A stretch of DNA of 64,000 nucleotides from Kappaphycus alvarezii (lineage: Eukaryota; Rhodophyta; Florideophyceae; Gigartinales; Solieriaceae). The translations under genes were made by a program, and so were the position numbers. Shown one piece after another: positions 43,578-55,540 of the stretch (position 1 is its first letter; every line of letters begins with the position of its first letter). The stretch spans positions 1 through 64,000 of the forward strand of contig NADL03000506.1 of assembly GCA_002205965.3 (NCBI GenBank), read 5' to 3'. The notes under the pieces were generated by a model. The model was not told the origin of the DNA, did no database searches, and saw only the letters and a program-made list of their open reading frames with translations.

Positions 43578-43779
43578 GGTGTCCTATGACAACAATCACC
43601 CCCGAAAGTACATTTTTATAAATAAAAGTTAAAAAAAGATGCATTTTATAAAACAGTTCATGTGTTTTGCCCTTTTTTTATGCGTTCTGCCGTTTGGGCA
43701 GATTATTTTTTAAATTTGCTGTACGCATGGGGGTCAACCAGTTCATTAGGAGGGTGTCCTATGGCATCAGTCACCAGTG
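43578..43779 (-). repeat. Right terminal inverted repeat with two binding-site motifs
   Basis: Inner motif GTGTCCTATGACAACAATCA (43578-43597) and outer motif GGTGTCCTATGGCATCAGTC (about 43753-43772) mirror those of the left arm. The outermost ~30 bases are an exact inverse of the left end. Confidence 0.8.
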
Positions 43780-44231
43780 TACTCTACTCGATCAAAACAA
43801 AATTTTCCAGAATCAATACCCTATTTAACGCAGGAGTGACCTTCAATTTTCCCTACAATTTCTTAAAAATGGGCCCACGACCCGCTCCAGGAAATCGTAT
43901 TTACTATCGTGCTTCCCTTGCTATATCAGCTGAGGAACATACTGTACGCGTTAGTGAAGTATGGGTCGGCTTAGAGAAAGAAATTTGTCAATGGAACAGT
44001 CCTTTCCATCCGCATTGACATTGTCAGTGGGAGAAGGAGGAAGTCTGTGGAAGCAAGCTGGAAGATTTGTTACTGTCTCAAGTCTGACACATTAAATATT
44101 CTCAACACCAAGGCATATCTAACCCAGAAGACGTTGTGGCGGAGGTTGGACCCACTCAATTTCCGAACGAACGTCAGAATCGGTATTTAAACGGTTGTCG
44201 ATTTTCTCCGTCCGCGTTGGATAGACATTTA

Positions 44232-46028
44232 GATGACTCCTCCGCGCATAAATCAGATTAATTTGCAATTGCACATTAGTGATTGTGGAACAATCGGGAG
44301 TTGTTTACACCTATTAATGAAAATGTATCCGAAAAGGTACATAACAATTGGCCTATGTGGTAATGCTCTCCTGTATGGGCGTATGTTTCCGCATTAATCG
44401 TTTTTTGATTTATGAGCATGTTTTCGTTACGAAACCTGTACCTTATGTTCATCCAGACAAGTGAGAGATTGGATGCAGTTTAAATGCATCCGGTTTCGTC
44501 AGGACATACCTTGAAGTGCTTTTCAATGCTCATACTAATTACATGGTCTATATTTCCAAGCTGCCGAGACCTCTTGAACGAGACTAGGTCGAAGTACACT
44601 CTAGGTACTAGCTCTGCAAATATCATGTCATGCAGATTTTTTTGGGCTAATTTTCGAAACTTTGTGCTTCAATTACACTTATAAACGCTAGGAAATTCCA
44701 TTAGATGATACAATATGGTTTCTGCTGAGTGTATTTTTGAAGGACATTAATGACCACCGCAAGCAGTATGTTACGCATTCCTCTAATGGCTGGGTGATGA
44801 CACTATAAGCAGATAGTAAGATCTTGGGGGATATTTTATCAAAAAAGGACTCCACTATTGCGTTTACTAAGGATGAAATCCTAAAAAGGCCTAAAATGGA
44901 TACTTTAAGCATTTTTTCGGTCTGGATTAATGTCAAAGATGGCCTTTGTTGTGAAGCGTGCCTTGAAAAAAGAATTCTGTAGTACTGCCGCTCTTTAGCT
45001 TCGCTTGGCACAACCGCGATTGATGACAGATCACGTCTTCAATGGGGATGAATTTTTTGCATCGTTGTCAACTTCCGAAGCCTAGATGAAAAATGGAACG
45101 AGATTTATCTGTGTGATCAAAATTCTCTCCGAGAGGTTTCGATGCAATAATTGTCCTCACAGTAGCTCACGGAGTGCGTTGATGATATCTCGATGGTATA
45201 AAAGAATCTAAACACCAAAAATTTCTCAGTGGCTGTATTGTCGATGGATGGGGAACGAACATTTTTCATATTCAGATGCCATACGACCAATTAAGTAATC
45301 CCAATTTGTAGGGAATGATAGAGAGTTATCCAGGGCGATACAAAGAAAGCAGAACTTAAGATTGCGGTTCCCGAGGTTGTCAATATGTACTATGAAACTT
45401 GTTCTTAAATCGGTCTTCACAGCAGATGAAGGCGAGATAGTCTTGGAATTGAGAAGAAATTTGAGGTAAAAGATTGGTCGCTCACGTTCAGTTCCGCTCT
45501 CATATATGTCATAATGTTCGATTCTTGTTTTTCTTATAAGCGCTCTTTCGGGCCAGAACTCTGCTTATAGTATCTTATTTTTATGAGATTCGTTTTGACG
45601 AACTCATTGAGAACATTTTTGGTTCCTTATCTCGAAGAGCATCTAATTCCACACAAAATGAGGATCGCAACACGGTACCGGATCATCTGGCAAGCATTGA
45701 AACCCATCTTGCTTTCCTCCACATGAATAGGAAGTTTGGCAACGGTTAATATACTTATACACCTTACCATGATAGCTGTCGAATTTGTAAGGTCAAGTAG
45801 TCAAAGTTTATTTGTTCTACATGCTTTGAAATTGGTTTTAGCGATATCCATATCTGTCACTCGAGCACTAAAAGGTGTTTCTTCGTATATTATTTGCGTA
45901 AGGATCACTATATGGACCCTCAACAGGATTCCCAGAAGATGTAATTTAGTGTTACCTGTATAGTAAACCAAAAAATGATCTTATGAGTTCTCTTTACATA
46001 GCCTTCTAATATTATCACTTGCTTCATC
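44232..46028. other. AT-rich region without a recognised gene
   Basis: Short frames only (44484-44684 plus, 44688-45011 minus, 45226-45420 minus, 45736-45963 plus). No domain could be named; it is probably old transposon debris. Confidence 0.5.
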
Positions 46029-46259
46029 TCACTTGCAAAGATATTCGCTGTCTGTAACGTACTGAACTATCCCTTTACGAGATATAACGGTATTATGCCT
46101 CATGTTCAATTGGATGCCTAATAGCGAACTGAGACAGCAGCTTTTTATCAACCAGTCCAGTTCCTGTTTGAATCTTGGGGCCTCTGATAGAGACCCAGCG
46201 AGAACAGAACCCTCAATTTTCTGGGTCAGCAATCTACGAGGCGCACCAAAAGTTACCAA
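46029..46259 (-). pseudogene. Possible copia RT scrap
   Basis: The 76-codon minus frame has LLGIQLNMRHNTVISRKGIVQYV, similar to the copia RT segment LGmqi....g.i.isQ.kYv that follows the YVDD palm. No other copia motif is visible close by, so this is a weak call. Confidence 0.3.
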
Positions 46260-47275
46260 ATAGGGTCTGAAATTGCACTGGGCAATATCAGGTAGTCGCC
46301 TTGGAGATGACTCGGCGTCGATGTCTTTAGCTCCTCTGGGCTGCGTAGGGCCAAGTCTGCTACCGGATTACTCGGAGTTGACGGACAAAGTGTAGTCTCA
46401 GGATCTTCCCTCTCTCAAACCGACACAAAACGCGAGGCGAGCGGAGTGGAACGAGAGCAGTTGAGATCTTCTGAGTCTTATTCTAACGAAGAGTGGGTTA
46501 CTCATGAATTCCTGTTGCACGAGACGCATTCTGAAGCACATTTATGCGACTATGTCTCATTAGTAGTTGCAGAGAAGGTAAATATTACAATCGAAAGTTC
46601 TGCAAACTCCGGAATGTCGGCATCTCAAACAATACACTAACACTGGATTTGGTCATTCGCTGTATCCTCATCTACATAAGACAGCTAAATTGCTAGCACT
46701 ATATTCAATCAATAAGGCAAACTGTTGCACTCTTCGTACTGTGTAAGTTGTCGTAGCCAATTAAGAGAAACGAACAAGCTTCCTTTTGCACATGCAGCCC
46801 TAAATTTCCATGCAGCAACACTTACATATTGTGCTGCTGGTAATAAGGTAGCTATCATCTTCTTTATTTACTTCTTTATGATGTTTTTTAAACGCTTTTT
46901 GTTTATAGAGTGCAAACATACTGAGAATTAGGACTATCCGAAAGCCAATTTAACGCACTATTCCCCGCTCCATCGAAGACCACTGTGTAATCTACCTCCC
47001 GTTTTGTCTTGAGACCCGTTTTTCGCGGCTAGGGACCAGAATGGCGAAAATCGGAGCGATACTTAGATAACTGATAGAAAATTAAAAGAAAAATTAGTTT
47101 TATTGAGAACGGGCGGGCGGATGCCTTGGCGATGCAACGGACTTTTGCTTTCAGGTCTGTTATACTTCTCGATATGTTGTGGTCGGAGTTCCGGGAGAGA
47201 GACGTAAGACGGTAGAATATATATTGGTGTGAGCTTTCGCACACACAGCCATTACAGTGGAATCGCTTGGGTGCT
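46260..47275. other. No gene recognised
   Basis: Short frames only (46446-46640 plus, 46725-46931 plus, 47029-47280 minus). No repeat or RNA gene seen. Confidence 0.5.
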
Positions 47276-47280
47276 GTCAA

Positions 47281-47580
47281 TGAATTGGATCAGATCAGTG
47301 ATCTGTCAACCTCTACCCTCTCAGGTGTCTCTTCAAACGGTCGCCTACGTAATATGAAGTCAAGAGTGTCGATGCACTGAAAATTCATTCTAGTTACTGA
47401 ACCGACAGTGCTTCGAATTGGATGTTAAGTACAACCATGCGGAACGCACAGCTGAATAGTCCGTGATCACCATGACCATCTCTAATCTACAACAGTAAAA
47501 TAGTTCTGACTTGAACATTTACCTTGCTCCTGTGAGCTACCCTGTCCTGTGACAAGGGATCGTACTACATTTGATCGACA
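47281..47580 (+). repeat. 5' LTR of the copia element
   Basis: 300 bp. Contains an inverted GATCAGATCA/TGATCTG at the start, present in both LTRs. The shared GTCAA just before it may belong to the LTR, moving the start to 47276. Confidence 0.85.
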
Positions 47581-47600
47581 TTCGCGAATAAAGACAAGTG

Positions 47601-47611
47601 TGGTATCATGA
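47601..47611 (+). other. Putative initiator-Met primer-binding site
   Basis: TGGTATCATGA resembles the TGGTATCA... PBS used by many copia elements (complement of initiator tRNA-Met 3' end). It begins 20 bases after the LTR, farther than normal, and overlaps the Gag ATG at 47608. Confidence 0.4.
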
Positions 47612-49197
47612 CTAACCGTTTCGCCGAGCTAGAAAATGCCGGCAGTGCCGCTGAACAAGCTGAATGAATGAAAGGCTTCCGACCGACCGTCAGAGCCGTT
47701 TCTGGCGAGGAATGCAGCTTTCCAATGGGAGGCAGATTGGAATTCGTAACCTATATATTGCCTACGAGAGCGACCCGTCACTCAAAGGCAGTTCCCTCAA
47801 GGACTTGATCAATGAAGATATGACTCCTAATGATCTCGCCCACCCAGATGTCGTCATTAACCCCGAGATTTATAAGCGCTTGCGTTTATTTCTGGAGTCA
47901 AGGGATGTTGCCTGCCCCCCCGACTGACAAGTCTGGCCGTCTTGTTCCCCGTCGTGTGATATGTGCATTGTTCTATGACACCAACAAGCAAGCTTGTGAA
48001 GCAGCATTGGCCCGTTATGATGCCGTCAAACGCGGAGAAAATGTCATCTTAACACCCACGGCCCACTCGCCCAGTGTTAATAATGATCGTAACCCGTTTG
48101 GCCAGATAAATGCACCTAACAGAAGTAACGTTTCTGAGAAACTGAATGCCGACTTGTGTAAGATTTTCACAGCTAACTTTCGTAACAGTTCGGATAAATT
48201 TTTTGGAGCTTAAGAAGAGAATTTGCCTCATTATTTGACATCTTACATGCAAGTTTGTGAAGAGGCTGGCTTATCAGCTACACAGAAACTGCAGTTTATT
48301 CGTCATATCTTACGAGTTTGAAGCTTTAGAGTTTTACTACAGTGAGGTTCATGACAAAGCTAAGAGCTGGGGTGCTGCTATGACAATGCTTAACGAGGCA
48401 TACTCGTCTGAGTCCAAAATGGACGCCGTGACGGAAAGACTTCGATCTCTCAAGCTGGCTGACTACGAGAAGGATAGATGCTCTGAACTTCAGGCCCTTA
48501 AAGAGCTTATTAAAGATTTAAAAAGACTAGCCCCGATGGCCCACTCCCAACTGCGGGATGACTTCCATAAACGGTCCTTCTTGGAACAGACTGTCCAAGA
48601 CAGGGAATGGTCACTTATGGTTTCAACCAATCACGAGGTAATGAAGATGTAATATTTACGCTATCGTGCGACCCTCGAAAATTTTCAAACAAAATGGCAT
48701 GCATTTTCCCCGTCTGCGTCTTCCAGTGCTTCGCCCTCTGTCCGCTCAAGCTTCTGCCCGTGTGCCGTTGGCAGGTGAACTACGGAGGAGCCGGAGCCAA
48801 GTATGGCCGTAACCCTCAACGCTCCTCTACCCCTTCCACCGGTTCTAGCAAATCTACATGCTTCAACTGTGGCAAAGCCGGTTGCCGTGTTAAGGGTTGC
48901 CCTGTTCCTATTAACCTTGAGCGTGTTGCCCAGAACCTTGCCCGGTTCCGCGCCGACCGCAAGTCCCGCACGTATTTTACTGATGCCTTCATGGAGATTT
49001 CTGAAGTACTTTTGGCTACAGACCGAGAGCAATCATCCGCGATTGATGGGCATGCTGTTTTATCCGACAATGACGGCTCTTCCTCTGCCTCCGACCGCGA
49101 CCAGGACACCTCTGATTCTGCTGTCAACCATGTTCGCTTTGACGATGACAACCGTGCGGCTGTCCACATCCTCGACCTCCGTCTCCGCCACTGCTGA
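47608..49197 (+). pseudogene. Copia Gag
   Basis: Starts ATG at 47608 (MTNRFAELENAGSAAEQAE, then a stop). Frames change at about 47664, 47900, 48250 and 48640. Pieces: 47664-47927 (IGIRNLYIAYESDPSLKGSS, DVVINPEIYKRLRLFL), 47900-48213, 48257-48652 (Gag core with WGAAMTMLNEAYSSESKMDA, VTERLRSLKLADYEK) and 48607-49197. The last carries a zinc knuckle CFNCGKAGCRVKGC (48859-48900) in which Cys replaces the usual His, and a Ser/Asp-rich tail. Gag assembles the cytoplasmic particle. Confidence 0.75.
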
Positions 49198-49380
49198 GGA
49201 TGCTGCGCTTTCTTTCAATGCCGATGATGCAGATTTTTAATTCGGAGCTTAAGTGGCCACCAAGCTCCGATCTCCAGGCCCACGAAGCCTCCGGACCCTC
49301 TCCGCCGGTTTATAAATGGCTTCCTTCGACGTATTCATGCTGCTCTCATTGTCTGCTGTCGTCGTTTCCGCCGCCCTCCC

Positions 49381-50466
49381 GACTCTAGTCACCACCGCAT
49401 TTATCATGTTTCCTATGTACTCAACACCTCCCCACGCAGATCTGGATCTCGCTATAGTAAGTGGCATTTCGAGGGTGCCTGTTTAGATGGTGGTGCTTCT
49501 AAGTCCGTTATTGGTCATCGACAAGCCCTCGCTTATTGCCGCATGTTTGGACATGAGTTCCATATCAAACCCTCTACTGCAACATTTATGTTCGGTAATG
49601 GAAGCTGCAAGAGCCTTGGGAGTATCAATATTCGAGTTCCCATTCCTACTGGTGGATTTTTGCCTCTCGACATCGACATTGTCAATGCAGATATACCCCT
49701 CCTCTTGGGACTCGATGTGCTTGACAGTGAGCAGCTCGTTCCTGACAACGTTTCTAATTTGCTCTCCTGCCGCCATGCTGGTTGGCATCTCCCCATCACC
49801 CGTAAGAATGGACACATGTTTGTGGTTTGGGGTCCTGCTTCTATCTTTTCTACAAAAGCCGAGCTTCAAAAACTCCATCTCCACTTCCTCCACCCCAATG
49901 TACAAAAACTTTATAATTTGCTTAAGCGTGCCCGCCCTGACGAAGTCAACTCCGAAACAAAGGCTGTCTTAGAAGAGATCGCCGCTGCCTGTCGTACCTG
50001 CCATGAACACCGTGCCCGTCCCTACCGTTTCCGCGTCTCCATCCCCACCGATGACATCCGTTTTAACCATGAAGTCGCGGTTGATCTCATGTGGCTCCGT
50101 GGCCGTCCGTTGCTCCACATCGTTGACACGCAGACTCGATTCCAAAATGCCATTTTATTGAAGGGTGAATCTGCGCGTGATGTGTGAGATGCTTTTGTCG
50201 AAGGCTGGGCCTGGGTTTATATTGGCTATCCGAACCGCATCCGTGCCGATCGTGGTTCTCTTTTTACTTCTAAATTTTAGCAGTCTGTGACTGGTCTCCA
50301 TGGCATAGACGTTCAACTCTCGGGTGTAGAGAGTCATAACTCGATTGGGGTTGGGGAACGTTATCATGACCCGCTACGTCAGATTTTCAGCAAGGTGCTT
50401 TCAGATCACCCCACCATCGACCCCGAGATAGCCCTCCGCCTCTCGGTGAAGGCAATGAATGAACCG
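49381..50466 (+). pseudogene. Copia protease and integrase
   Basis: One frame. The protease active site reads FEGACLDGGASKSVIG (about 49471-49515), DGG in place of DTG/DSG. The second conserved strand is ADIPLLLGLDVLDS. The pre-integrase zinc region follows (LQKLHLHFLHPNVQKLYNLL ... CRTCHEHRARP). Integrase has FNHEVAVDLMWLRGRPLLHI (Asp), RIRADRGSLFTSKF (Asp) and SGVESHNSIGVGERYHDPLR (Glu region). Two nonsense codons interrupt it: TGA 50185-50187, where GDV-W-DAF is expected, and TAG 50278-50280. The GVESHNSIGxGERYH signature is typical of a copia lineage known from fungi and protists. Confidence 0.85.
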
Positions 50467-52505
50467 CCGGTCCGGATGGGTTTGTGCCATCTCTGCTGGT
50501 TTCGGCTCTCTCCCCTCGTTCCCGCCGTCAATATGCATGTCCCTGCTCAAAAAGAACGCATGGCTGCACTTCAATCCGCTCGTACTGAAATGGCTTCTAT
50601 ATCTGCCCGCTTGCGTGTCCAGGAGGCCTTACGTGCCAAACTCCCTCCCTCTACTCGTTACTTGATCTCCCCCAGGGACTCTGTACATGTCTACCGCGAG
50701 GACAAATCCTCTCCTCGGAACTCTGGTTCGTGGTGTGGTCCTTTTACTGTTCTTAGTGTGGCTGGTAAGCAAATTACGGTCGATTATGATGGGACGCCTG
50801 AGGCATTTAATATCTCCCAAGTACTTCCAGACGCCCGTTGTGTCGGTGAACGTCAACTCGACGGCCTTATCCAGGCCTTCGATCAGTTCCGGTCTGCGCC
50901 TCCACCCGGCGTGTTTATTACAGATGTCCTCCGGCCAAATGATCCCCGTGCTTCCTCTAAGAAAATGGAGGCTTCTGTGCAAAAGGAACTCGCTGGCTTG
51001 GCTGATCGCGGTGTATTCGAGATTGTGTGTCGCGAGGATATTGACACTAGCAATGGCCCTCCAACCGTCCTCAGTGGCCGCTTTATACTGGCTATTAAGA
51101 ACACTGGTACTAATGAGGAGCTTTACAAAGCGCGTTTCATAGTCCAAGGCCATACTGACCCTGAGAAACACCTCCTTGTCCACAATAGCACTACGCGAAC
51201 CAAAAGCTCCTTACGCCTGTTAATTGCTATAGCTGCTATCTCTGGGTTTAGGCTTTGGAAACAAGATATATCTCAGGCATACCTACAATCCGCCCGCTCC
51301 TTAATGCGTGAGATTTATGTTCGATCCTCGAAGGAGTTTCGCCTGCAGTCCAATAATTTGCTCCGCCTTCTGAAGCCCTCTATGGCCTTTCTGAAAGCGG
51401 GGACTACTGGCATGAGACGTTCTTCCGCCATCTCAGCCGTGATTTACAAATGTCTCCTACTGCTGGGGATCTCTCGCTCTTTTTCAAAAGGGTGCGTGGG
51501 AAACTGCAAGGTATGATCGGAACGTGTGTCGATGACACAAGATCCGCTGGGACAGCTGAGTTTGTAGAGGATCCGAAGCTTACCGAGCAAAAATTCGAGT
51601 CTAAGGCTAGATCCTATGATAATTTTACTTTCGCCGGAGTCCAGGTAGAAAAGGTTGACGATGGATACTTACTGCATCAAGAAAAGTACACTAAACGGCT
51701 AAAAGAACTCAGTAAGGACTGTACATTTGCTGAATTCCGTTCAAGGCGCCAGGAACTGATATGGCTCACAAATAAAAGACCTGATATATGCGCCGTTGTC
51801 AACCTTAGTTGCCAAGTGACTGAGAGTAATTGGTCTTTGAAAGACACAAAGTGCCTCAATACAGTGATCCGTAAGGTTAAGAAAACGTCCAGACGTGGTA
51901 TACACCAGCGGAAACTAGACATGGACTCGCTATGCATTAAGGTGTTCTCGGATTCATCATTTTCGAACACACCTTCCCTCCATTCCCAACTCGGTTTTAT
52001 CGTCTTGCTTTGTGACAAATCAGGTCGTTCCAACATAGTCCAATACAGTAGCTACAAGTCGAAACGTATTGTGCGCTCTATTCTGGGGGGAGAGTGCTAT
52101 GCTTTCGCAGATGGCTTTGATTGGGGATTCAGCATTCGACATGATATTGAATGCATTCTCGGTCGCAAGGTCCCGCTGCAGCTCTACACAGACTCTGATA
52201 GTCTCTTTAAGGTAATTGTGAAGAACTCTACTACTACGGAACGTCGGCTGATGATTGATATTAAGGCCGCTCGAGAGGCATATGGTAGTGGAGATATCTC
52301 CGATATTGGTTGGGTTCGAAGCGAACACAACCCTGCAGACTCGCTCACAAAGCGCGGTGAATGCAAGGCCTTGGCACAGCTATTGGACGAGGGACGTTTA
52401 GACCTTGACGTCCTACAATGGGTTATTCGTACCGATGGAACTCAGGCCCGCCGTCATGAGCAGTACATCGACATCTTGCCTTTAGAAAACAGGGAGGGTC
52501 AATGA
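50467..52505 (+). pseudogene. Copia reverse transcriptase and RNase H
   Basis: 50467-51460 has the integrase tail (TRYLISPRDSVHVYREDK, GPFTVLSVAGKQITVDYDG), then RT: MEASVQKELAGLADRGVFEI, LYKARFIVQGHTDPEKHLLV, FRLWKQDISQAYLQSARSLM (catalytic Asp). A frameshift at about 51450 leads to 51450-52505 with GMIGTCVDDTRSAG (the YVDD box with Cys for Tyr). RNase H follows: IKVFSDSSFSN (Asp), VRSILGGECYAFADGFDWGF (Glu), LYTDSDSLFKVIVKNST (Asp), WVRSEHNPADSLTKRGE. The frame ends at 52503-52505 where the LTR begins. A local double frameshift near 50460-50520 spoils a short loop. Confidence 0.9.
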
Positions 52506-52798
52506 ATTGGATCAGATCAGTGATCTGTCAACCTCTACCCTCTCAGGTGTCACTTCAAACGGTCGCCTAAGTAATATGAAGTCAAGAGTGTCGATGCACT
52601 GCAAATGCATTCTAGCTTTGAACCGACAGTGCTTCGAGTTGGATGTTAAGTACAACCATGCGGAACGCACAGCTGAATAGTCCGTGACCATGACCATCTC
52701 TAATCTACAACAGTAAACTCTTTCTGACTTGAAAATTTACCTTGCTCCTGTGAGCTACCCTGTCCTGTGACAAGGGATCGTACTACATTTGATCGACA
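52503..52798 (+). repeat. 3' LTR of the copia element
   Basis: 296 bp, preceded by the purine tract AAAACAGGGAGGG. It ends GATCGACA like the 5' LTR. Small gaps relative to the 5' LTR near 52615 and 52688. Confidence 0.88.
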
Positions 52799-53432
52799 GG
52801 CGCCAACTACGTACAGATGGTTTCAAACAGAGCAGCCCGTATGAAACTCGATCGTTTCGTGCCTCAGCGCACGCACTCCGTCGGCCCTATGCTTTCCTTA
52901 TTTATTTGCCCTCAGCGGCCTCAATCCCAACCGACCGTGTACCTAAAGTGCCACGGTGGAGGCAGTCCTCGAGGAAGACTTTCCTACATCCCGCGGATAA
53001 CAGGGTTCTCTACGTACAGTAGCTACACTTCTTGTTGCTCCCTTCAGACGGACTCGGCGCGCCCCATCTGGGTCACTATTCTCCGAGCTATCGTCGTACA
53101 CGAGTGGTCCTCAGCAGCTCGTGTATAGTGTACACTGCACCGTGTATTACTATAGTACTTTTCACCATGTCCAAGCGACACTCCCCTGTTGGCGCCGTGC
53201 GGCGTGCGGCACAATCTACGTGATTTCCTTGGCTTGTACGGCTGACTCAAGTTGCGAAGGACTTACTCAGGGTTTATCATTGCGTCTAATTTTCCTTTTG
53301 TGCGTTGAATTATACTTTACATGCAGAGAGATAACCATTTCTCGTGAGCTCGTAGGCCCTGGAACTGTGAAGTGGTCCAAATACCCTGAAATTGGAGGTA
53401 GAAGAAGTTTTTCAGTTAGAGATGGAGTAAAG
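52799..53432. other. No gene recognised
   Basis: Short overlapping frames on both strands (52817-53128 plus is the longest) with no domain. Contains CTACGTACAGTAG and TATAGTGTACACTG palindromic motifs. Confidence 0.45.
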
Positions 53433-54620
53433 TCAAGTAATATGGGCTGTCGATGATCTACTCTTTGGACATAAAGTTGGTCTCTCCCGATAATTTCCCA
53501 GGGATTTTGCCGGACTCACCGGCTTCGTGTGGGCATCCGCGAGGTTTTCTTGACTTCGAACGAACCCGATGTCTGAGATGATTTTGTCGCGATATAATTC
53601 TCCTACCGTGGCTACGTCGAGCATCATGCGTTTCTCCGAAGTTACAGATCTTATAAATTACGTCGAAAAGTGAATTGCTTTCCGTCCAACGTTGTATCGG
53701 AAATTTGCGGGATATCATGCGCTTTAGTTCTTGTCCAATAAGAATCTCGAGATTAAACATGTCACTGAAGGCAATCACTGTCCCGTGCACGGCGGACCTC
53801 GTGACCCTATGTGCCTTGTGATACTTAAATGAGATAAAAGCGAAGGCTTTGGAGTCATTTCCCAGAAATACAATGTGATCGAGTCGCGAGAAAAAGTCTC
53901 GGATTTTCGCGAAATATGAATCCAAGAACCAGATGACATGGAGTTATGCGATTTCAACTTTTGAAATGCTGAGGCGAAGACGGTTGTCGATAGCATACTT
54001 TTCAGCCTTTTTTAGGTGGTGGAAAACTGGCTGGCGCTCCTTTCTTTACATGTCTTCCGTTGAAATTTGAATGAGGACTGGAAAATGATGTGCTTCATTT
54101 GGTCTAAATGCCTTCCAGTGACGTATCTTGCCTTTTACTCAGTTTTTCCATCGATTTCTAACTTAGGATAGAGTTAAAAGTGTCCCGAAAAAACTTTTGT
54201 GTCGGGAGGCAGTTCTTCGCCAAGTAAAACCTTAAAAATTCCGTGCTCCAATAAGCCTCGTATCTCCTCATTCTTCGCGAACATCATTTCTGGCCTATTT
54301 GCTAGATCATAGCTTGGATCAAGTACTTCAGCGGCTATGATTAGATCTTCTGAAGGAGATTGAAATCTATCCAGGCCTGCTGCGATGTCAATTAGGAGCG
54401 TATGTGCAAGAATTTTATAGCTGAGATACAGCTTGACTTGTGGGACGGTGGAAGGCCTTGCAGGATCGGCGTCCGTATTGCGAAAAAAGACTAGCTTCCT
54501 GTCATTGTCGAAATTACTCAACTGTAAAGGGTCCGAACCACTACCCGGTGCAATTCGAAACGATCCTCTCGCGTCAGACGAGCACTTTGTCTCCAGTTTC
54601 GTACGAAAAATCACACGCAA
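53433..54620 (-). pseudogene. Copia remnant, minus strand (RT to RNase H)
   Basis: 54174-54620 resembles the region before the RT palm (MMFAKNEEIRGLLEHGIFKV, LPPDTKVFSGHF), related to MEASVQKELAGLADRGVFEI of the element at 47.3 kb. 53458-53925 and 53433-53627 give RNase H: YHKAHRVTRSAVHGTVIAFS, KFPIQRWTESNSLFDVIYKI, ISDIGFVRSQENLADAHTK. The palm with its Asp pair was not found, and stops are frequent. Old copy of the same lineage, opposite orientation. Confidence 0.6.
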
Positions 54621-55540
54621 GAATTACGACATGCTTGAGTGCGCGCTTAAGGCGGAGGAGAGGGTATCTATGTGGGTCGCCATATCTCCACGCACAAAAG
54701 TCGCAATATTTGCTCTTTATTGCTGGCGAAGGTCGTTGCGAATCGCATCAGAGAGTGGGTGGGACTCTTCACTGCTGAGAACTTCGACCTTGGTCGAATA
54801 ACTTTGGTGTGGCTCGGAGAGGGTACTAAGCTGCGGGAATTCTCCGAACACTAATGCGGAGGGTAAAAGGATGACGATGAATCCAAGATTCGAAGCGAAG
54901 ATGAATCTTAAAGTGAGAAGTAGCTTGGGTTGTTAACTCGGACTTGGCAACGCACTGCCATCTCTACTAAGTAGTGCGTGACCAGTTTCGCTGCAACACA
55001 AGCGCACTGCACACAACTTGGTTAGCATGAACGTTCAAATTAATTATTTTCTACAAATTTCTTCAAAATCTTTTGCCTAATTTCAAATTCTGATCAAATG
55101 TGCAACACTTGCGCATGAACGAATCATAACCGAATTTTAATTCTAATTTCGACCGAATTTTAGACATCATTCGGTTGCACCCACTGAGGCCGCCCAATGA
55201 TCTTGCACCAACAACTGAATTTGCATGATGCGCGCTGATGCCAAACGGTTACATTGTTTCTACCTTGCCACGCTTGTTTCAACATATGCGACACTGGCCA
55301 CTCCCGCTAAACGCGCACAGGCTAGCTAGTAGACATGTCAACGCTGTTCAAAAATTACTGCCGGAACAATCCACAGCTAATGATAAATAGTAGTTTGCGG
55401 AATACTGTATCGAGCTCTATAGCAATGAGGAAGAGGAGGGTGGCGATCTTTCTGAATGCTACGCCGATGATTTTCGTTCTTTTACCAGGTAGCATTTCCA
55501 TGCTCTAGACACACGTACTACAGGGACACTTCGCGATATT
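54621..55540. other. No intact gene; possible copia edges
   Basis: The GC-rich left part may hold more of the minus-strand copia remnant; the right part is AT-rich. No LTR pair was found around either remnant. Confidence 0.4.

Larger units (their letters stand above)
42237..43779 (-). mobile_element. Tc1-type DNA transposon, nearly intact
   Basis: 1543 bp bounded by TA at 42235-42236 and 43780-43781, the target-site signature of Tc1/mariner elements. Outer ends CACTGGTGACTGATGCCATA...GGACACC are identical on both sides for nearly 30 bases. The single gene inside (42477-43475, minus) encodes a full-length transposase. Inner end-repeats carry a second TGATTGTTGxCATAGGACAC motif, giving an IR/DR structure. 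Insertion was into a CAGTA array within MITE copy 3. Confidence 0.93.
42126..44229 (+). mobile_element. MITE copy 3, split by the Tc1 element
   Basis: Left end after TA (42124-42125): GAGTCTATTAGACCGTTG, followed by GAGGACAATTTTTAG and AATACAAAAT, closely parallel to MITE copies 1 and 2. Right end GGATAGACATT before TA (44230-44231). Right after the Tc1 insertion, GATCAAAACAAAATTTTCCAG parallels GATCAAAACAAACTTTTCAAG of copies 1 and 2. Without the insertion this copy is about 560 bp. The middle is strongly diverged, so it is older or from a sister subfamily. Confidence 0.55.
47281..52798 (+). mobile_element. Ty1/copia LTR retrotransposon with paired LTRs
   Basis: Two direct repeats of about 300 bp (47281-47580, 52503-52798) start TGAATTGG and end GATCGACA. 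Gag, protease, integrase, RT and RNase H lie between them on the plus strand. The LTRs differ by about 15 substitutions and small gaps. Pol contains only two nonsense codons and a few frameshifts, so this is a fairly young but inactive copy. GTCAA precedes both LTRs, and the flank right of the element (GGCGC) does not match the left flank, so no target duplication is visible. Confidence 0.92.
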
